Source: Lepidonotus clava
Lineage: Eukaryota > Annelida > Polychaeta > Phyllodocida > Polynoidae
Assembly: GCA_936440205.1 (NCBI GenBank)
Contig: OW387146.1
Coordinates: 28,892,458 to 28,956,457 of the forward strand
DNA length: 64,000 bases
Direction: 5' to 3'
Under the pieces are notes generated by a model. That model ran no database searches and had not been told where the DNA came from. It worked only from the letters and a program-made list of their open reading frames with translations. The translations under genes were made by a program, and so were the position numbers. Below are positions 10,996 to 22,190 of the stretch, piece by piece (the stretch's first letter is position 1; each line of letters opens with the position of its first letter).

Positions 10996-11780
10996 GACCA
11001 AGAATACTTCCCTAAGCAATAACCAGCTACAGTGATGTCTGCTGTGGAGTGTTGAGTAACACCCACATGGATGCTTGTCGGTAAAGAATACAACATACAT
11101 TTTTATTACATTGTATGAGATTTCTGCATGATGACCCCAAGAAGCGAATTGCACTCCATGTTTTACCCCATGGTTTTACCTCCATATCTTATGACAGCAT
11201 GTTGAATGTTTGGCGGGTCGGGCGGGGTAGGGGCCCAGGGGTAGGGGGTCCTCTATTTACGACACATATCTTACGGACTGACTCTTATTACACTCACTTT
11301 AAACCATTCATACAAGGAACACATTAGATTTGGGTAGTGACATAAGGTCCTATTCCCCTTACACATTAATCACGTTGTAAAGGTATAGACAATCTTTCTG
11401 TGTGTTTCTCATGTAGTATAAGCTATATATTGCCACGTGTCTCATAATTTGTTGATGAATTATTTTGGAACTAGAAGCAATTTCTTTTGGATGTGCAGTT
11501 GTTAACATGTGTAGAGGATGTGTGGTGTCAGCCGTAGGAGATCAGTATGAGTAGCTTAGGGTTCTACCTCTAAATAGCTTGTGCCTACATAGCCCCCTGT
11601 TAACAACAGCTGGTCATGCAATCCTTTCCCTTGGATCCATGTAGTTGTTAATAAAGTCAGTATCTATCCAGCCTCTGAAGAGAACAGACCTGTCTCAGAC
11701 TTGCTCATTTACCCCCTCATATCATGGGCCCAGTATGGACACCCATTATCAACAACCTGTGGTTGTACACGTGGACGTCA
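10996..11780. other. Sequence downstream of the TIR-protease gene
   Basis: This lies 3' of the minus-strand gene that ends at 11781 and should include its 3' UTR. I see no other gene. Short frames here show no recognisable motif. Confidence 0.5.
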
Positions 11781-13209
11781 TTACTTAAAGGTCTCGTACT
11801 CCATCTCACAGGTCGGGCAGATTTGGGCAGGTGGCAGGTCGGGAAGGGCTGTGACAGGTAGGCCGGGGTACAGGGGGTGGCAGGTGGTGCAGGGTAGGCT
11901 GCAGGCTGTCATTGGTATGGAGGAGTACAGATTCTGACATCTTTTACATTTCTTTACATGGGACTGTGGGATCCCCAATTCAGAACCCCCCTTTAGGGCC
12001 GGAGAGGGTTGGGAAATGTTTAGGGAATTAACCGAGTACATGTCTGGAGGGAGGGCTGGGTGGTTCAGCACGGGGTCGTAGGGGTAGCGGGCCTGGAAGG
12101 GAGGGACAGACATACTGGTCCTGATGCTTCGCCTGAGTGGGGGAATGTTTTCTGTGAGACCAGCCATACCGAGCAGTACCTTCTTACAACGCGGAAGGTG
12201 CCGGGGGCCGCTGTATGGTACATGGTGCGCCTTGGTCTGGGCAATGTGCGGCTTTAGGATGGGCCGCACGTCGTGCAGTATATCAAAGTAGGTCTCTTCT
12301 GGGAAGAGTCGCCTGAAGTCCGCCCCTGTTACTGGTCTGGTCCGCGGGTTGTACACTTGGAGTTGTCTGTGGAGACTTTCATTGAAATAGTCAACCGTGG
12401 CGCACATTGTATGGGAAACTAGCAACTCTTCATTGTCGATTGTCCCATGGCCAATGTACATTGCCACAAGATCAACGTTCCTACCAGACTTTCCATAAAA
12501 AGCGGCGCCTGATTCCCCTTCCCGCCCAAGGCCCTCTTCCCCTGACCAAAGGACACAGTCCTTGAGCAGCGTGCCGCGGTCGTACCTGTCCACTCGGGCT
12601 TTGAACCTCACTGCATGGAATTGGCCGTCACCACAGTTCATAAGTGCCTTTGGCCTTAGCGTCGAGATGTGTTGTGGTCCCCCGCGGTAGATGTCGTGCA
12701 CATATATGTGCGCATCGGCCGTCTCCACGACGTACTCACTGATGTCGTCGAGGCGATCCTCGTCCACCTTGATCAGGCAGGCCTCACGGAATGGCTCGCC
12801 CTCCGCCACATGACACACCACCTCACCCAGGAGCATCCTTCCCATGCCTGCCTCACACCAGACTGGCTGACCTGTCAGGTTGTTCAGGTGGGAGGTGCTG
12901 ACGGCATACACGTCCTCACCGTCCGTGAAGAATCCTGTCAGTCTGGCACCTTCGTCATTCGCGAAGATCAACTTCAACCCAGGAAGAATTGATATTCCTG
13001 CATCTCTGTGGAATGTGAAGGGTTTCTTAAGGCCGACTACTTCTACATGTTTTAGGTATTCTGCTGCGTTGTTCTCGAATGTTTTGTTGATGGTCTTTTC
13101 TATTTCTTTGTAGATTAAGTCCTTGTATTCAGTCGGAATCCAAACTTTATACTTTAGGTCATCATCCAAACCCATGAGGAACGTGGTATCTTTCCAAGGA
13201 GTATTTCCC
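11781..13209 (-). CDS. TIR-protease gene, exon 9: trypsin-like domain and cysteine-rich tail
   Basis: The terminal exon (476 codons plus an entry base) begins GNTPWKDTTFLMGLDDDL. After a helix comes a trypsin-like pattern: a strand plus catalytic-His-like segment LTGFFTDGEDVYAVSTSHL (compare TAAH), a DLALIKV-like segment EACLIKVDEDRLDD, and a nucleophile-like GREGESGAAFYG followed by DLVAMYIGHG (compare GDSGGP…VVGI). His and Ser positions are visible; the Asp is less certain, so activity cannot be assumed. The final 60 residues carry CKRC, CSLPCTTCH and CPTCE, a possible zinc-binding module. The stop is TAA at 11781-11783. Confidence 0.8.
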
Positions 13210-16200
13210 CTGTAAAAGTTGCAAAGAGAGGTTTCTTAGAAAATACATAAATAACTTAGAGAAGTGAACTATTAATCAAAATGATTTTAAAAGAAGGCAG
13301 AAAAATAAATTGTTAGGAAAGATACTAGACTATTGATTCATGGTCCGAACTCTTCAATTTTATCTTTATTATCATTATATTTATGTACATATGTATATAA
13401 GAAATGTGTTTTGTAATGAAACATGTGTTTTGTAGTAATTTAGGGAGCTAGGGGTAAAATTTGGGGAGAATCTATAGATGTACAGATGTTTGGTCGACTT
13501 ACCTGTAAAGCGCAGGCCTCAGGATCTTCTTCAGGTCTTCTTCAATAGTCTGCATTTGTTCCAACTCATCTGTGTATCTGAAAAATTATCGATGTTTGTT
13601 TTGATTACATGTTTGAATATCAAAGCATGTTATTACACATGTCTAAGACTACAATTAATGCCCTATTTCTATAAATAACTTAGAATGAGAATGAAGAAAT
13701 CAATCTTACCTTGGATCAGGGCCATCTGGTAACATGTCAAACATATCTTCAAATGTGTTTTTCCCTTTAGTTGCATTTTTATTGGCTGACAGTTTTCCCA
13801 AAATCTCTTGGCTTTCTTGTATGTGCTCTCTAGGGATTGGATTAACTTTTGACTCATCTTTTTGCAGCAATTCATTTTTTCTATCGAGGGTATCATGGTC
13901 ATCTCTATAAAATATAAAAAATGTGAATTAAACCAAACAGTATACTCAAACAGTGCATTGAATATGGACAAGTATGTATTTGCTTTCTGCAGTAAACATT
14001 GCATATATATATGTGGGAAAATACAGAAATCCACGTTAAGTGACTTGCAAAAAATCTACAGATGTAATGGACAGGCGTAACAGAAGAAAGTAACAAAGCG
14101 AATCTAGAAAATTGTTCTTACAAGATTTGAGGAGCTCCAACCCTGTCAGTAAATATTTCAGTCAGCGAGTCGTGTGGCCCTCCTTGTTGTTTTGTATCTG
14201 CCTCTACTGCACAGGCATTTTCCACGGGCAGCACTTTATGAATTGAATTTAAAGCATTCTGCAACGCCACCATTTCCATCTCACTAAGATCTGGCTGGTC
14301 TGTTGGCTCCATCTGGGAGGGCTCACTAAGATCTGGCTGGTCAGGTGGTTCCATCTGGGAGGGCTCACTAAGATCAGGGTGGTCAGTTGGTTCCATCTGG
14401 GAGGGCTCACTAAGATCTGGCTGGTCAGTTGGCTCCATCTGGGAGGGCTCACTAAGATCTGGCTGGTCAGTTGGTCCCATCTGAGAGGGCTCACTAAGAT
14501 CTGGCTGGTCAGTTGGTTCCATCTGGGAGGGCTCACTAAGATCAGGGTGGTCAGGTGGTTCCGTATCAGAGGACTCATTAGAGTCTGGCTGGTTTAATGT
14601 CTCAACTTGGATGGTGCCTTGTTGGTTTGCAATTTCTATTTTGTCAGTGGCATTACCATGTTGCCTTTCTGTCATTCCGATGTGAATAGGCAGAATAGCA
14701 CTTGGCTGATCTATCAGCTCTATTTTTGAGGGATCAGAAGTATTTTGGTCGCCTTTCTTTGCTTTTTGGGTGGGAGTACAAGCATCTTGATGTTCTTCGT
14801 TTTCAACAATATTCAAATTGCCTCTTGTATGGAGATAAACTGTCTTTTCCCCACTTGACGGGGGTTCACCCGTTGCGCTGTCAAAACAAATTAAAGGTAA
14901 GGTCAGTTAGATGATTGAAGATGGGTAAATTTCATTCCAGGGCTATGGGATAGTGCAAACACTGTCAGTATTATGTGAAAACGAAGGAAAGTCTCATGAT
15001 CTTTAATCTATACCTATAATATTATTTCATTATTCCCCAGGAATTCATATTCCCATTAAGAATGAAGATCATATTAAGATATTGGTTTCTTAGATAGGAC
15101 TCTTCCTCATTCAAATAAAGCGAAAAAATCCATTTTATTTTCATAGTTTCTGCCATTTTTTTTGACGGATTTTATTTGTAAATACGCCATCAAAGAGAGA
15201 AAGACGTGGTCCATCTCGAGATTCTTAGTATGATCATGTAACCATCATATACTTGCTATACTGCATGTACACTGAAAACACAGAGTTGTCAAAAGTGGTG
15301 CCAAAAACGACAACCCAAGGTTGTCACAGGCTGTGTCTGTGTTTGTTAGACAAAGAATCTTATTTATGAATATTTTCATGTTGTAGATATCATAGTCATT
15401 ACAATGGCTTCCTATTATGTTATTACTAGTTATTTGGTATGGCCATAACACATAGGAGGCCTATGAGTTGTATGGTTCTGACACCATTCACTTACAGCAC
15501 TGGGTTGATATAGACAGAGGCCATGACAACCTTGGGCTGTCACTTTAGGCACCATTCACTTACAACCCTAGGGTAGTCAGTCAGGACTTTTGACTTCTCA
15601 TTTTCTTCTTTGACAACCCTATGACAACCCGATCTTCATATTTGCTTCTCTGACGACCTTTTTGGCCCAAAGTAGTCGGGAGAAAATGACTACCTTTGGG
15701 TTGTCATCCAGCCTCAAAATTCACAATGACAACCCTCTGACCACCACAAAATTGTTACAGGATTGTCACAAGGTGGTCACATAGCATTGATGGCCTGAAA
15801 TGAGCCCTGTGATGACCCAAAAGTCACCTATGAGAGCCCAAAAGTGACCTATGACAACCCTTTGACAACCTAAAAGTGGCTCTCTGACGACTTTGTGTTT
15901 TCAGTGTACCTGAATGTGGCACGGACCCCTTATCTTTGCCTCTGAGCACATTATAGATTTAGGTTCAATTCAGTGCTTTACTTACCCCTTACTTGGGTCC
16001 AGGTTAGTCGTCGGTCCACCTGTGTCCGTTCCAGCTGTCCGTGCTGCTCCCTCGGGTCCAGTTGATGATGCGGGCTTGTATACGTTGCCGCATGAAGATT
16101 TGGGGCGTCTTAGAAAGCTGCGAGTACGTTGGAAATAGTACATTCTCACAGTTACTTCTACTTCTGCACCAGTATTGAACGATGATCTAGGTGCAATAAC

Positions 16201-18876
16201 CGATTGATAACAGTCCTTTTGACAAGGTGTGACACCATGGCCTCTGATGGCTAGGGTTCCTCCGTGTAGGGGAAGACACCTGGGGACGGAGCACGCCGCT
16301 AACATCTCTTGTAGGGTCAGGTGGAGGAGGTCGGGGCAGTCCTTCCTGAGGGTCACTGTCAACAGCAGGGGGTGTCTTTCACGGGACCAGTAGACCATCA
16401 TCACGGATTTGAGAAGATTCTCCCGGCAATGTCCTGAATTCATTTGGCGTAACATTTTCTCAGCCCTTTTCGGCGGAGTCGTTGCCCCGTAAGAGTCAGC
16501 AATTACTAATTGTGTGACTAGACGAAGGGTTCTAACGAGTCCCAGTGTTGACGTTTGGCCAATACAGGGCCATTCTGCCGGATCAATGGTGGCGCCGATC
16601 CGCAGAAGAAGTTCAAGGATGCAGCTATTCAAATAGCATACCTCCCAAATGAGCCGTTTGTGTGAACGGCTGACCTCGGAAGGAAGAGCTTCGAACATTT
16701 CAAATGCTTCCTTCACCTCCTTCAGCTCGTGTACCTTCCTCAGCTGATCCATGCACGAGGCAGCGCCCTTTGACTCAGATTCATCGGTGAGCAATTTTGA
16801 AATACAAATTATCTTAGCAGCTTGAATTTTAACTTTTGGATCATCTGTCATAGTGAATACATTTTCTGCAATTTCATTTGTTTCCCGTAAGTGTGCCAAT
16901 GCGTGTGCCAGGTTTTCTTGTGCACCTGTACAGGTATTCAGTCGGTACACACCCCATATGAATGAGTGATAGGCCTCACTCAATGTCTCATGGCTGAGAC
17001 TTTCAATATGTCTAAAGGTCCGGAGGTTGAGGAACAAATACTTCATCAGACCGACATGTTGTAGAATAGATCTAGAATGGACGTCGACAAAGGTGGGCTT
17101 GACTGCAGCCATGCTAAACCTAGGTGCTGTTTCCTCCACCGTCTCACCGAAAGTCGTCGGTTTTTCAGACAGCATCAAGGTCACGGTTCTTTTCCATGTC
17201 CGTACAAACAGCTCCCCCAAACTAGAAAGATACATCTTGAAACTTCCCTTTTCTTCCTGGCAACCTAATGAAAAGGGTAGACAAGAAGTGTGAAATTAAA
17301 AGGGATTTGTACGGCATAATTTGTTATAAACAAAGAAGTTCGATAAAATGCATGGTATTCCTACATTTTCTTCCTGAAGACAAGCTTTGTAATCTAAACA
17401 GCCACCATTAGGACATAATTATAGGATCTGGACATAAGTAGAGACAAAACTATCCAAATAGTTAAGAGCAATTTTGTAGAGCACAGGTGCAAACCTTTAT
17501 AATTTTGGAAAATCTTGCAAGATCTTAATATTAAGAACCAAATTAAGTTAAACCATAAGTTAAACCAGCACGTGGTGCCAGAAAGGGTTTGAAACATAAA
17601 AGAATTACAGGAACTATTGATCAGACTTAGGATAATTTGATAATGATGATTCAGAAAAAGCTTGTAATTTCCGGCCACGTCTCGACCCGGAGAACTCATG
17701 CAATAAAACCCACCCTTGAGCGTGTTACACAGGGTTGACCAGAAGTGTTCGTCGTCATAATGGAGGCATCTGTACGACTTCAGCCAGGGTGGGATTAGGT
17801 CAGGTTTGATGTTGTGCAGTATCGGTACGAGGACCTTCGGATGCCTGAAAAAAGTAGATCCTGACAATAGATGATAGTCAAATCTGTTTATTAAAAAAAT
17901 ACTACATTAACGGAAGTCATGTAGAAACATAATGTCTACAATAAGTTACTATATATTTTCTTTATAGATGCATGTCGTACATTTAATGTGGTTTAAATTC
18001 TCAGATTTGATCACTTTTTTTTCAGGAAAAATAGTCAGCATACCTGATTGGGTTGATCATGAACACATGTCAAAATAATTTAACGGTCCTCACCCGAGGC
18101 TATGTAGGGCGGCTCCTTTACACTCGTATTGGAACTGGCATTCTGTATCTTCTGTGGGAGAATCACCAATGACGAGGATCACAGTACGGCTTCTGTCCAT
18201 GTTTCTAAAAACTTGCTGAAAGAGGAAAAGTTTTGATATTGGATACATGAATATTTTGACATTTCTGAAGGATTCGCCTTTATCAATACAGATATTAATA
18301 AAGTTTCTTGATATCTAGATGGTATATATCGTTTTGATGACCGAGGGGTGCTCCGGACTAAAAGCATGAACCCTGTACGGTTTGAGACTTAACTACACCG
18401 ATAATCGTGTCATCAATGCATCACATTTCTTTTAATTCAATACGACTTAATATTTACCATGGACGTGCTTCGATCAAAATAGAGAAATCGCTGAAGAGTT
18501 ACCAAGCTTAGATAGCGCCTATACATGGTATTTTCGCAACAGTATGTAATGTTTTGGTTAAAGAGAGAGTTAACACACCGTCGGGATCAAACTTCCTGGA
18601 AGCGCGTCCCTGACTGCCAAGTAACATCGGAACTTTTTTTCCTCCAAGGCCTGAGTTAGTTCCCAGGCCATCTCGGCGTCGTACCGGGAGTGGGCAATGT
18701 AGGCGTCGTACTCGTACTGCGGGGCCAGGGGCGAGTGCCCAGGATACCCTTTGGGCGGCATCACGTTAGCCTCCCTGTAAAGTAACATACGTGCATTGAT
18801 AACAGAGAAAAAGTGTAATAGTATCATGAACGAAAGGCACATACCTAAGATTTCCCAATGTATCCACCCTTCTCAT
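11781..18876 (-). CDS. TIR-domain protein with acidic repeats and trypsin-like C-terminal domain (nine exons)
   Basis: Nine minus-strand exons join with GT-AG introns and consistent phase: 18876-18845, 18774-18579, 18215-18094, 17844-17714, 17264-15986, 14877-14122, 13904-13710, 13577-13503, 13209-11781. Together they give 4215 nt, or 1404 residues plus stop. Order of parts: short N-terminus, TIR domain (about residues 25-160), helical region (about 160-530), linker, acidic 14-residue repeats (about 675-780), linker, then a trypsin-like fold ending in a cysteine-rich tail. TIR domains act in Toll/IL-1 signalling or NAD+ cleavage; with no signal peptide or membrane segment in the modelled part, a cytosolic immune or cell-death role is inferred. 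The start is the weakest point: the frame stays open upstream to an ATG at 18972, so the first exon could be longer or preceded by others. No recognised named orthologue. Confidence 0.75.
13503..13577 (-). CDS. TIR-protease gene, exon 8: short helical linker
   Basis: A 75-nt exon between TTTTTCAG and AG|GTAAGT encodes YTDELEQMQTIEEDLKKILR followed by PALYR. The entry and exit phases (one base in, two bases out) match exons 7 and 9 exactly. Confidence 0.8.
13710..13904 (-). CDS. TIR-protease gene, exon 7: charged linker
   Basis: Acceptor TTTTATAG, then DDHDTLDRKNELLQKDESKV, a helical stretch REHIQESQEILGKLSANKN, and FEDMFDMLPDGPDPR before GTAAGA. This frame is fixed by the phase of exon 6. 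A longer open frame in another register over the same bases (13669-14034) is spurious. Confidence 0.8.
14122..14877 (-). CDS. TIR-protease gene, exon 6: acidic 14-residue repeats
   Basis: This 756-nt exon opens ATGEPPSSGEKTVYLHTRGN and carries seven consecutive copies of a unit such as DLSEPSQMEPTDQP (42 bp; roughly 14270-14560), with Q/H and T/P swaps between copies. The region is acidic, proline-rich and probably disordered, a flexible linker between the TIR/helical half and the protease-like half. The repeat is a coding minisatellite and so is likely variable in copy number. The exon ends APQI plus two bases before GTAAGA. Confidence 0.85.
15270..15907. mobile_element. MITE with TA target duplication, inside an intron of the TIR gene
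   Basis: The ends CACTGAAAACACAGAGTTGTCA (left, from 15270) and TGACGACTTTGTGTTTTCAGTG (right, to 15907) are inverted and almost identical, flanked by TA on each side (15268-15269, 15908-15909). The interior is full of short GACAACCC/TGACAACC repeats in one orientation. The element is 638 bp with no transposase. A TA duplication fits a Tc1/mariner-type mobilising enzyme. Confidence 0.8.
15986..17264 (-). CDS. TIR-protease gene, exon 5: large helical region
   Basis: A 1279-nt exon starting GCQEEKGSFKMYLSSLGELF. About 370 residues are rich in Leu/Ala/Glu with alternating charged and hydrophobic stretches, suggesting an all-helical scaffold (ARM- or TPR-like by appearance only). A polar Ser/Thr/Gly/Pro tail then ends NLDPSKG. 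I see no kinase, NACHT or death-domain motif. The real donor is GGG|GTAAGT at 15985-15984; the frame would stop at TAA immediately if read through. Confidence 0.8.
17714..17844 (-). CDS. TIR-protease gene, exon 4: C-terminal end of TIR domain
   Basis: HPKVLVPILHNIKPDLIPPW is followed by LKSYRCLHYDDEHFWSTL. The LVPIL strand and the FW of box 3 are the usual end of a TIR domain, so its conserved boxes are complete across exons 2-4. The exon ends with one base of a Gly codon finished by exon 5. Confidence 0.85.
18094..18215 (-). CDS. TIR-protease gene, exon 3: middle of TIR domain
   Basis: The exon encodes QVFRNMDRSRTVILVIGDSP, then ECQFQYECKGAALHSL. SRTVILVIGDS corresponds to the box-2-proximal strand SxKTVxVLSxxF of TIR domains. 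The Glu in QYE aligns with the conserved E of WCxxE, although the Trp of that motif is absent here. Phase is 0 in, 2 out. Confidence 0.85.
18579..18774 (-). CDS. TIR-protease gene, exon 2: N-terminal half of TIR domain
   Basis: After a spacer (EANVMPPKGYPGH) comes the TIR box 1 motif YDAYIAHSRYDAEMAWEL, then helix A and the BB-loop sequence RDALPGSLIPT. This matches the classic RDxxPG of TLR/MyD88-type TIR domains. The exon ends at a codon boundary before GTGTGT. Confidence 0.85.
18845..18876 (-). CDS. TIR-protease gene, exon 1 (start uncertain)
   Basis: This encodes MRRVDTLGNL plus the first two bases of Arg, then the donor AG|GTATGT. The two-base overhang pairs in phase with the single G that opens exon 2. 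The upstream frame is open as far as 18972 and an acceptor-like CAGCTGTAG lies near 18905, so this may instead be an internal exon. Confidence 0.45.
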
Positions 18877-20011
18877 GAACCTGCACGGTGCCCTACAGCT
18901 GTGTCCAGACCAAGGCGCATGTGCACATGGCGGGATCGGGTGATAGGTGGGGATTAAGCAGAGAGGTAACATTTGGCCTGGCTTTTACAGTTTGTGTGAT
19001 GCTGCTTGGGACATGACATTGTTTGCAACCCCCATACCCCATTTCAGCGAGATTTGCATCAAGCTTAGACCCCTAAACATGTTTAGTTTTCCCGGTATAG
19101 TATTGTCTCTGGTGCTTATATCAATTATTATGTTTACCACTCAAAGGTTTAGATAAAATGTAGGCTTAGTGTTTAACCCTAATATGTTTATGATATCTAA
19201 CCATTGAATGAGATGAATTCTTTATTCAAATCACAATATGATTCATCCAGAGAACCCAAACGTTTAATTGATCTAATATCAAACATTCCTGTATGCCTGC
19301 CTGCCCTCATTTCAAAAGTTTGTCCTGGCCATGCCCATCTAAAAGAAAAAAAAACATGGGTAAAAGTATTAATGCCTACATGCAGAATTTCCAATAATTA
19401 TACTCTAAAAACCTGGGAATAGTTAAAATTGACAACGTATTAAATGGGTATATATACTAATGATAATTCTTTAAATGCACAGTGACCAAATGTATCTTAG
19501 CTATACCTTTTGGCCAAAGTCTCTCGTAGACATCATTACCGTATTGTAAACACAGGAATAAATGGTGGGGCTTTGTCTCAGGGGCGTGGGATATGGAAAG
19601 GGCTAATTGGTTATAGTAATGGTTTTTAGATGAGGGGTATAGTAGTTGTATGTAGAATTTAAGAAATGGCTGTGTCATATGTCCCTATAATATGTTTTTG
19701 ATATTCATGTTGATTTGAAAAGAACCCTCATACTGCATGTCGAATTTAAGGAATGCAGTTTGTTATGGCGATTATTTTTTTCTTCATGTCACATGTCGAA
19801 TCACAAAAATGGCTAACCTTTTCGATTTTAAGAGAATACATTAATATTAGCGAAACAAATCCTCCAATTTTCCAAAAGTCTGGGTCCCCCACATCGAACC
19901 TTCAGAGCTCTCTACCTTGCCCAAGGTGCCCTATCCCACCACGAGTCATCCAGGAAGTAAAGACTGTGGTCCAAATTCACCAGGTACTTTACCTTTCTAC
20001 ATTCATCATGA
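18877..20011. other. Sequence upstream of the TIR gene, no supported gene
   Basis: This should contain the TIR gene's 5' exon(s) or promoter. I cannot place a TATA box or initiator with confidence. Confidence 0.4.
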
Positions 20012-20149
20012 ATGGGTGGTGTTCTGATGGATTTGATTTACAAGGACACGGTCGAGGATTTTTCCGACTGTCTGAAGCTGAGCTGCCGTCCCGCCGTCTC
20101 AGTGCTCCCGTGTCTGGTGACGCTCACTCAGTCTGCATCCTACTCGGTT
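20012..20149 (+). CDS. Possible first coding exon of an unidentified plus-strand gene
   Basis: The ATG at 20012 is directly preceded by an in-frame TGA. The frame reads MGGVLMDLIYKDTVEDFSDC, then LKLSCRPAVSVLPCLVTLTQ and ASYS up to a donor-like CG|GTTAGT. The mix of an amphipathic and a hydrophobic segment looks protein-like. No downstream exon was found before the satellite array at 20.75 kb, and the family is unknown; it may be chance. Confidence 0.25.
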
Positions 20150-20750
20150 AGTTCCCGGCCCGTTATGGATATCTGTGACGTAAAACCGCCGATTTGGTGG
20201 TTGTGATGAGGTCAGTTTTTTCTATTACCATAACCACGGTTATACACGTGGCGTGGCTCAACACCACTCTGTTAATAAACAAAGATGGCGCCACCTTATC
20301 TTAGGATCCAACATAACCATCAGTTTGTAGGGGGCAGGCATTGGGGAGCTCCCCACTCTGAAAGAGTGATATGTCAAATGAACTGATGAAAACCTGCAGG
20401 ATATGCGGGGTCCAAGAATTGGGGGGGGGGGGGATGGCTGCAATATAATGTGTAATACACCTCTGTGAAATACAAGCTGGTTATAACTTTATTCATTGTG
20501 TGTGAGCTGAAACTATTTAAAGTACATATACAGTCATACATTTTATTAGCATTGTTAGAAAATGGGTGATAAAATACTGTGCACTACACCTTTAAATCTG
20601 ACATGGCCATTTTGTAAAATCAACATGCATCATCAGTGACATGAATGAAAAAAGAAGTGACATGATATTGCTTGTTTTAGAATTCGACATGTGACATGAC
20701 AACACCTTTTAAGGTAGATGGGACACAGGTAGATAAGTGAAAGAAATATA
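20150..20750. other. Intergenic sequence before the satellite array
   Basis: This holds an AAGATGGCGCCACC word (YY1-like) near 20281 and a short G homopolymer near 20420. Nothing else is supported. Confidence 0.4.
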
Positions 20751-21272
20751 TAGCTACTTTTTTGAGCGCACATTGTCATTATTGCAGCTATTCATTTTGT
20801 AATCAAAATCATTTCTTTTTTCAATTAGCACAACTAGTTTTATTTTGTTTTATAGAACTCTATGAAACGTATCCGTTGCCATTTCCTATGTTGTTTTTAG
20901 ACATAGTCCTTATTGATTAGGGAAAGATAATGCAATATATTAAGTTTAGGCTTTGCATAACACATAAAAGGCTAATTTTGCTCAATTCAACCGGATGCGA
21001 CGGTGCTCTATATCCAAATCATCGTAAAAAACAAATTAAAAAGGCAATGCTTTTATAGAAAATTGGCTATATGTTGCCTAAAGAATCATATGAATTGATT
21101 TCAATGTGAACATTCCTATTTATTCTATCATTCTAGGCATTCAATGAAACATGGTACATCAAAAGAAATGATTAAATACTGTCAGTATTTGTCCTGTTTG
21201 GAGAAAGATAGGTTTAAGGAGCCTGTGATGTTTTTATATGAATAAAATCAATAATATTGTGATTTTCTGTAT

Positions 21273-21545
21273 ATTGGACCTGCTCTGAAAATTCCCCCAA
21301 TAGCTATTTTTCAATTCCGGTCGATGGACTGTGCTCCCCACATTGGGTACAAAGACATTTGTGTGTTTCGTCGAATTCCGAGTCGGAATTTTTTTTATTT
21401 AATTTCTATATATTCAACCCGCTCTGAAAATGCCCCCGATGACTGTTTTTCAATTCTGGTCGGTGGACTGCGCTCCCCACTGTGGGTACAAAGATATTTG
21501 TGTGTTTCGTTGAAATCCGAGTCGGAAAATGATTTTGGCAAAAAA
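21273..21545 (+). repeat. Diverged internal duplication (~139 bp x2) inside each satellite monomer
   Basis: Within the first monomer, GCTCTGAAAA begins two consecutive ~139-bp blocks (21282 and 21421). They share TTTTTCAATTC, GGTCGATGGACTG/GGTCGGTGGACTG, CTCCCCAC, GGGTACAAAGA and TTTGTGTGTTTCGT but differ by many substitutions. The same arrangement is present in every monomer, so the duplication predates the array. Confidence 0.85.
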
Positions 21546-22190
21546 AACGCCAAGGCTATAGCCTTGCCATCAAAAATGATTTTTCCGCGAAGATTCTACG
21601 CCAGTCCTGAAACTCACCCTGATTGATGGGATAATGTTTCCCAATGACAGGAAAGCAAATTTGAAGTTCCTGTCCCATTTCAAAGGGCAAAAATCCTAAT
21701 TTACCTATTTATTGGGCCTTTTATTATTCAATTCGAAGCCAAAGTGTTCCTAAAGGCCATATTCCAATTGTTATTGATTTGAATATACCTCTCTTGGATA
21801 ACACAAAAGGTGTGGGGTGGTTTCAGTGACAGTTTGCCTTTATCAATTAACAATGTGCCTTTGCAAACCGCGCGCACACACACAGACTTTTATCTTTCAA
21901 TTATTACCACTACAGATGACTTTCTATCCTGGGCGATCCTTTGTACAGTAAATTCCAAAGCACAAAATTCTAGTACTTTAGGCATATTAAAACCAACTTC
22001 CCTCTCTAAACTTTAAATATATATACATGGGCATTCTTATTACTATTCACCTATTCAATATAAAGTTGGCAGTTCGGGGAATTAGCACCAGAGGCCCTCG
22101 CAAAATTCATTCTAGTTTGACAGGTATCCCCTAGGGCGGCGCTATAACCTGAGGCACAAAAGGCCCCTCCACACAGAAGCTTTCAGTCAA

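Noticed and set aside
13669-14034. A 121-codon minus-strand frame
   Set aside because: It overlaps exon 7 of the TIR gene in the wrong register; the phase of the flanking exons selects a different frame.
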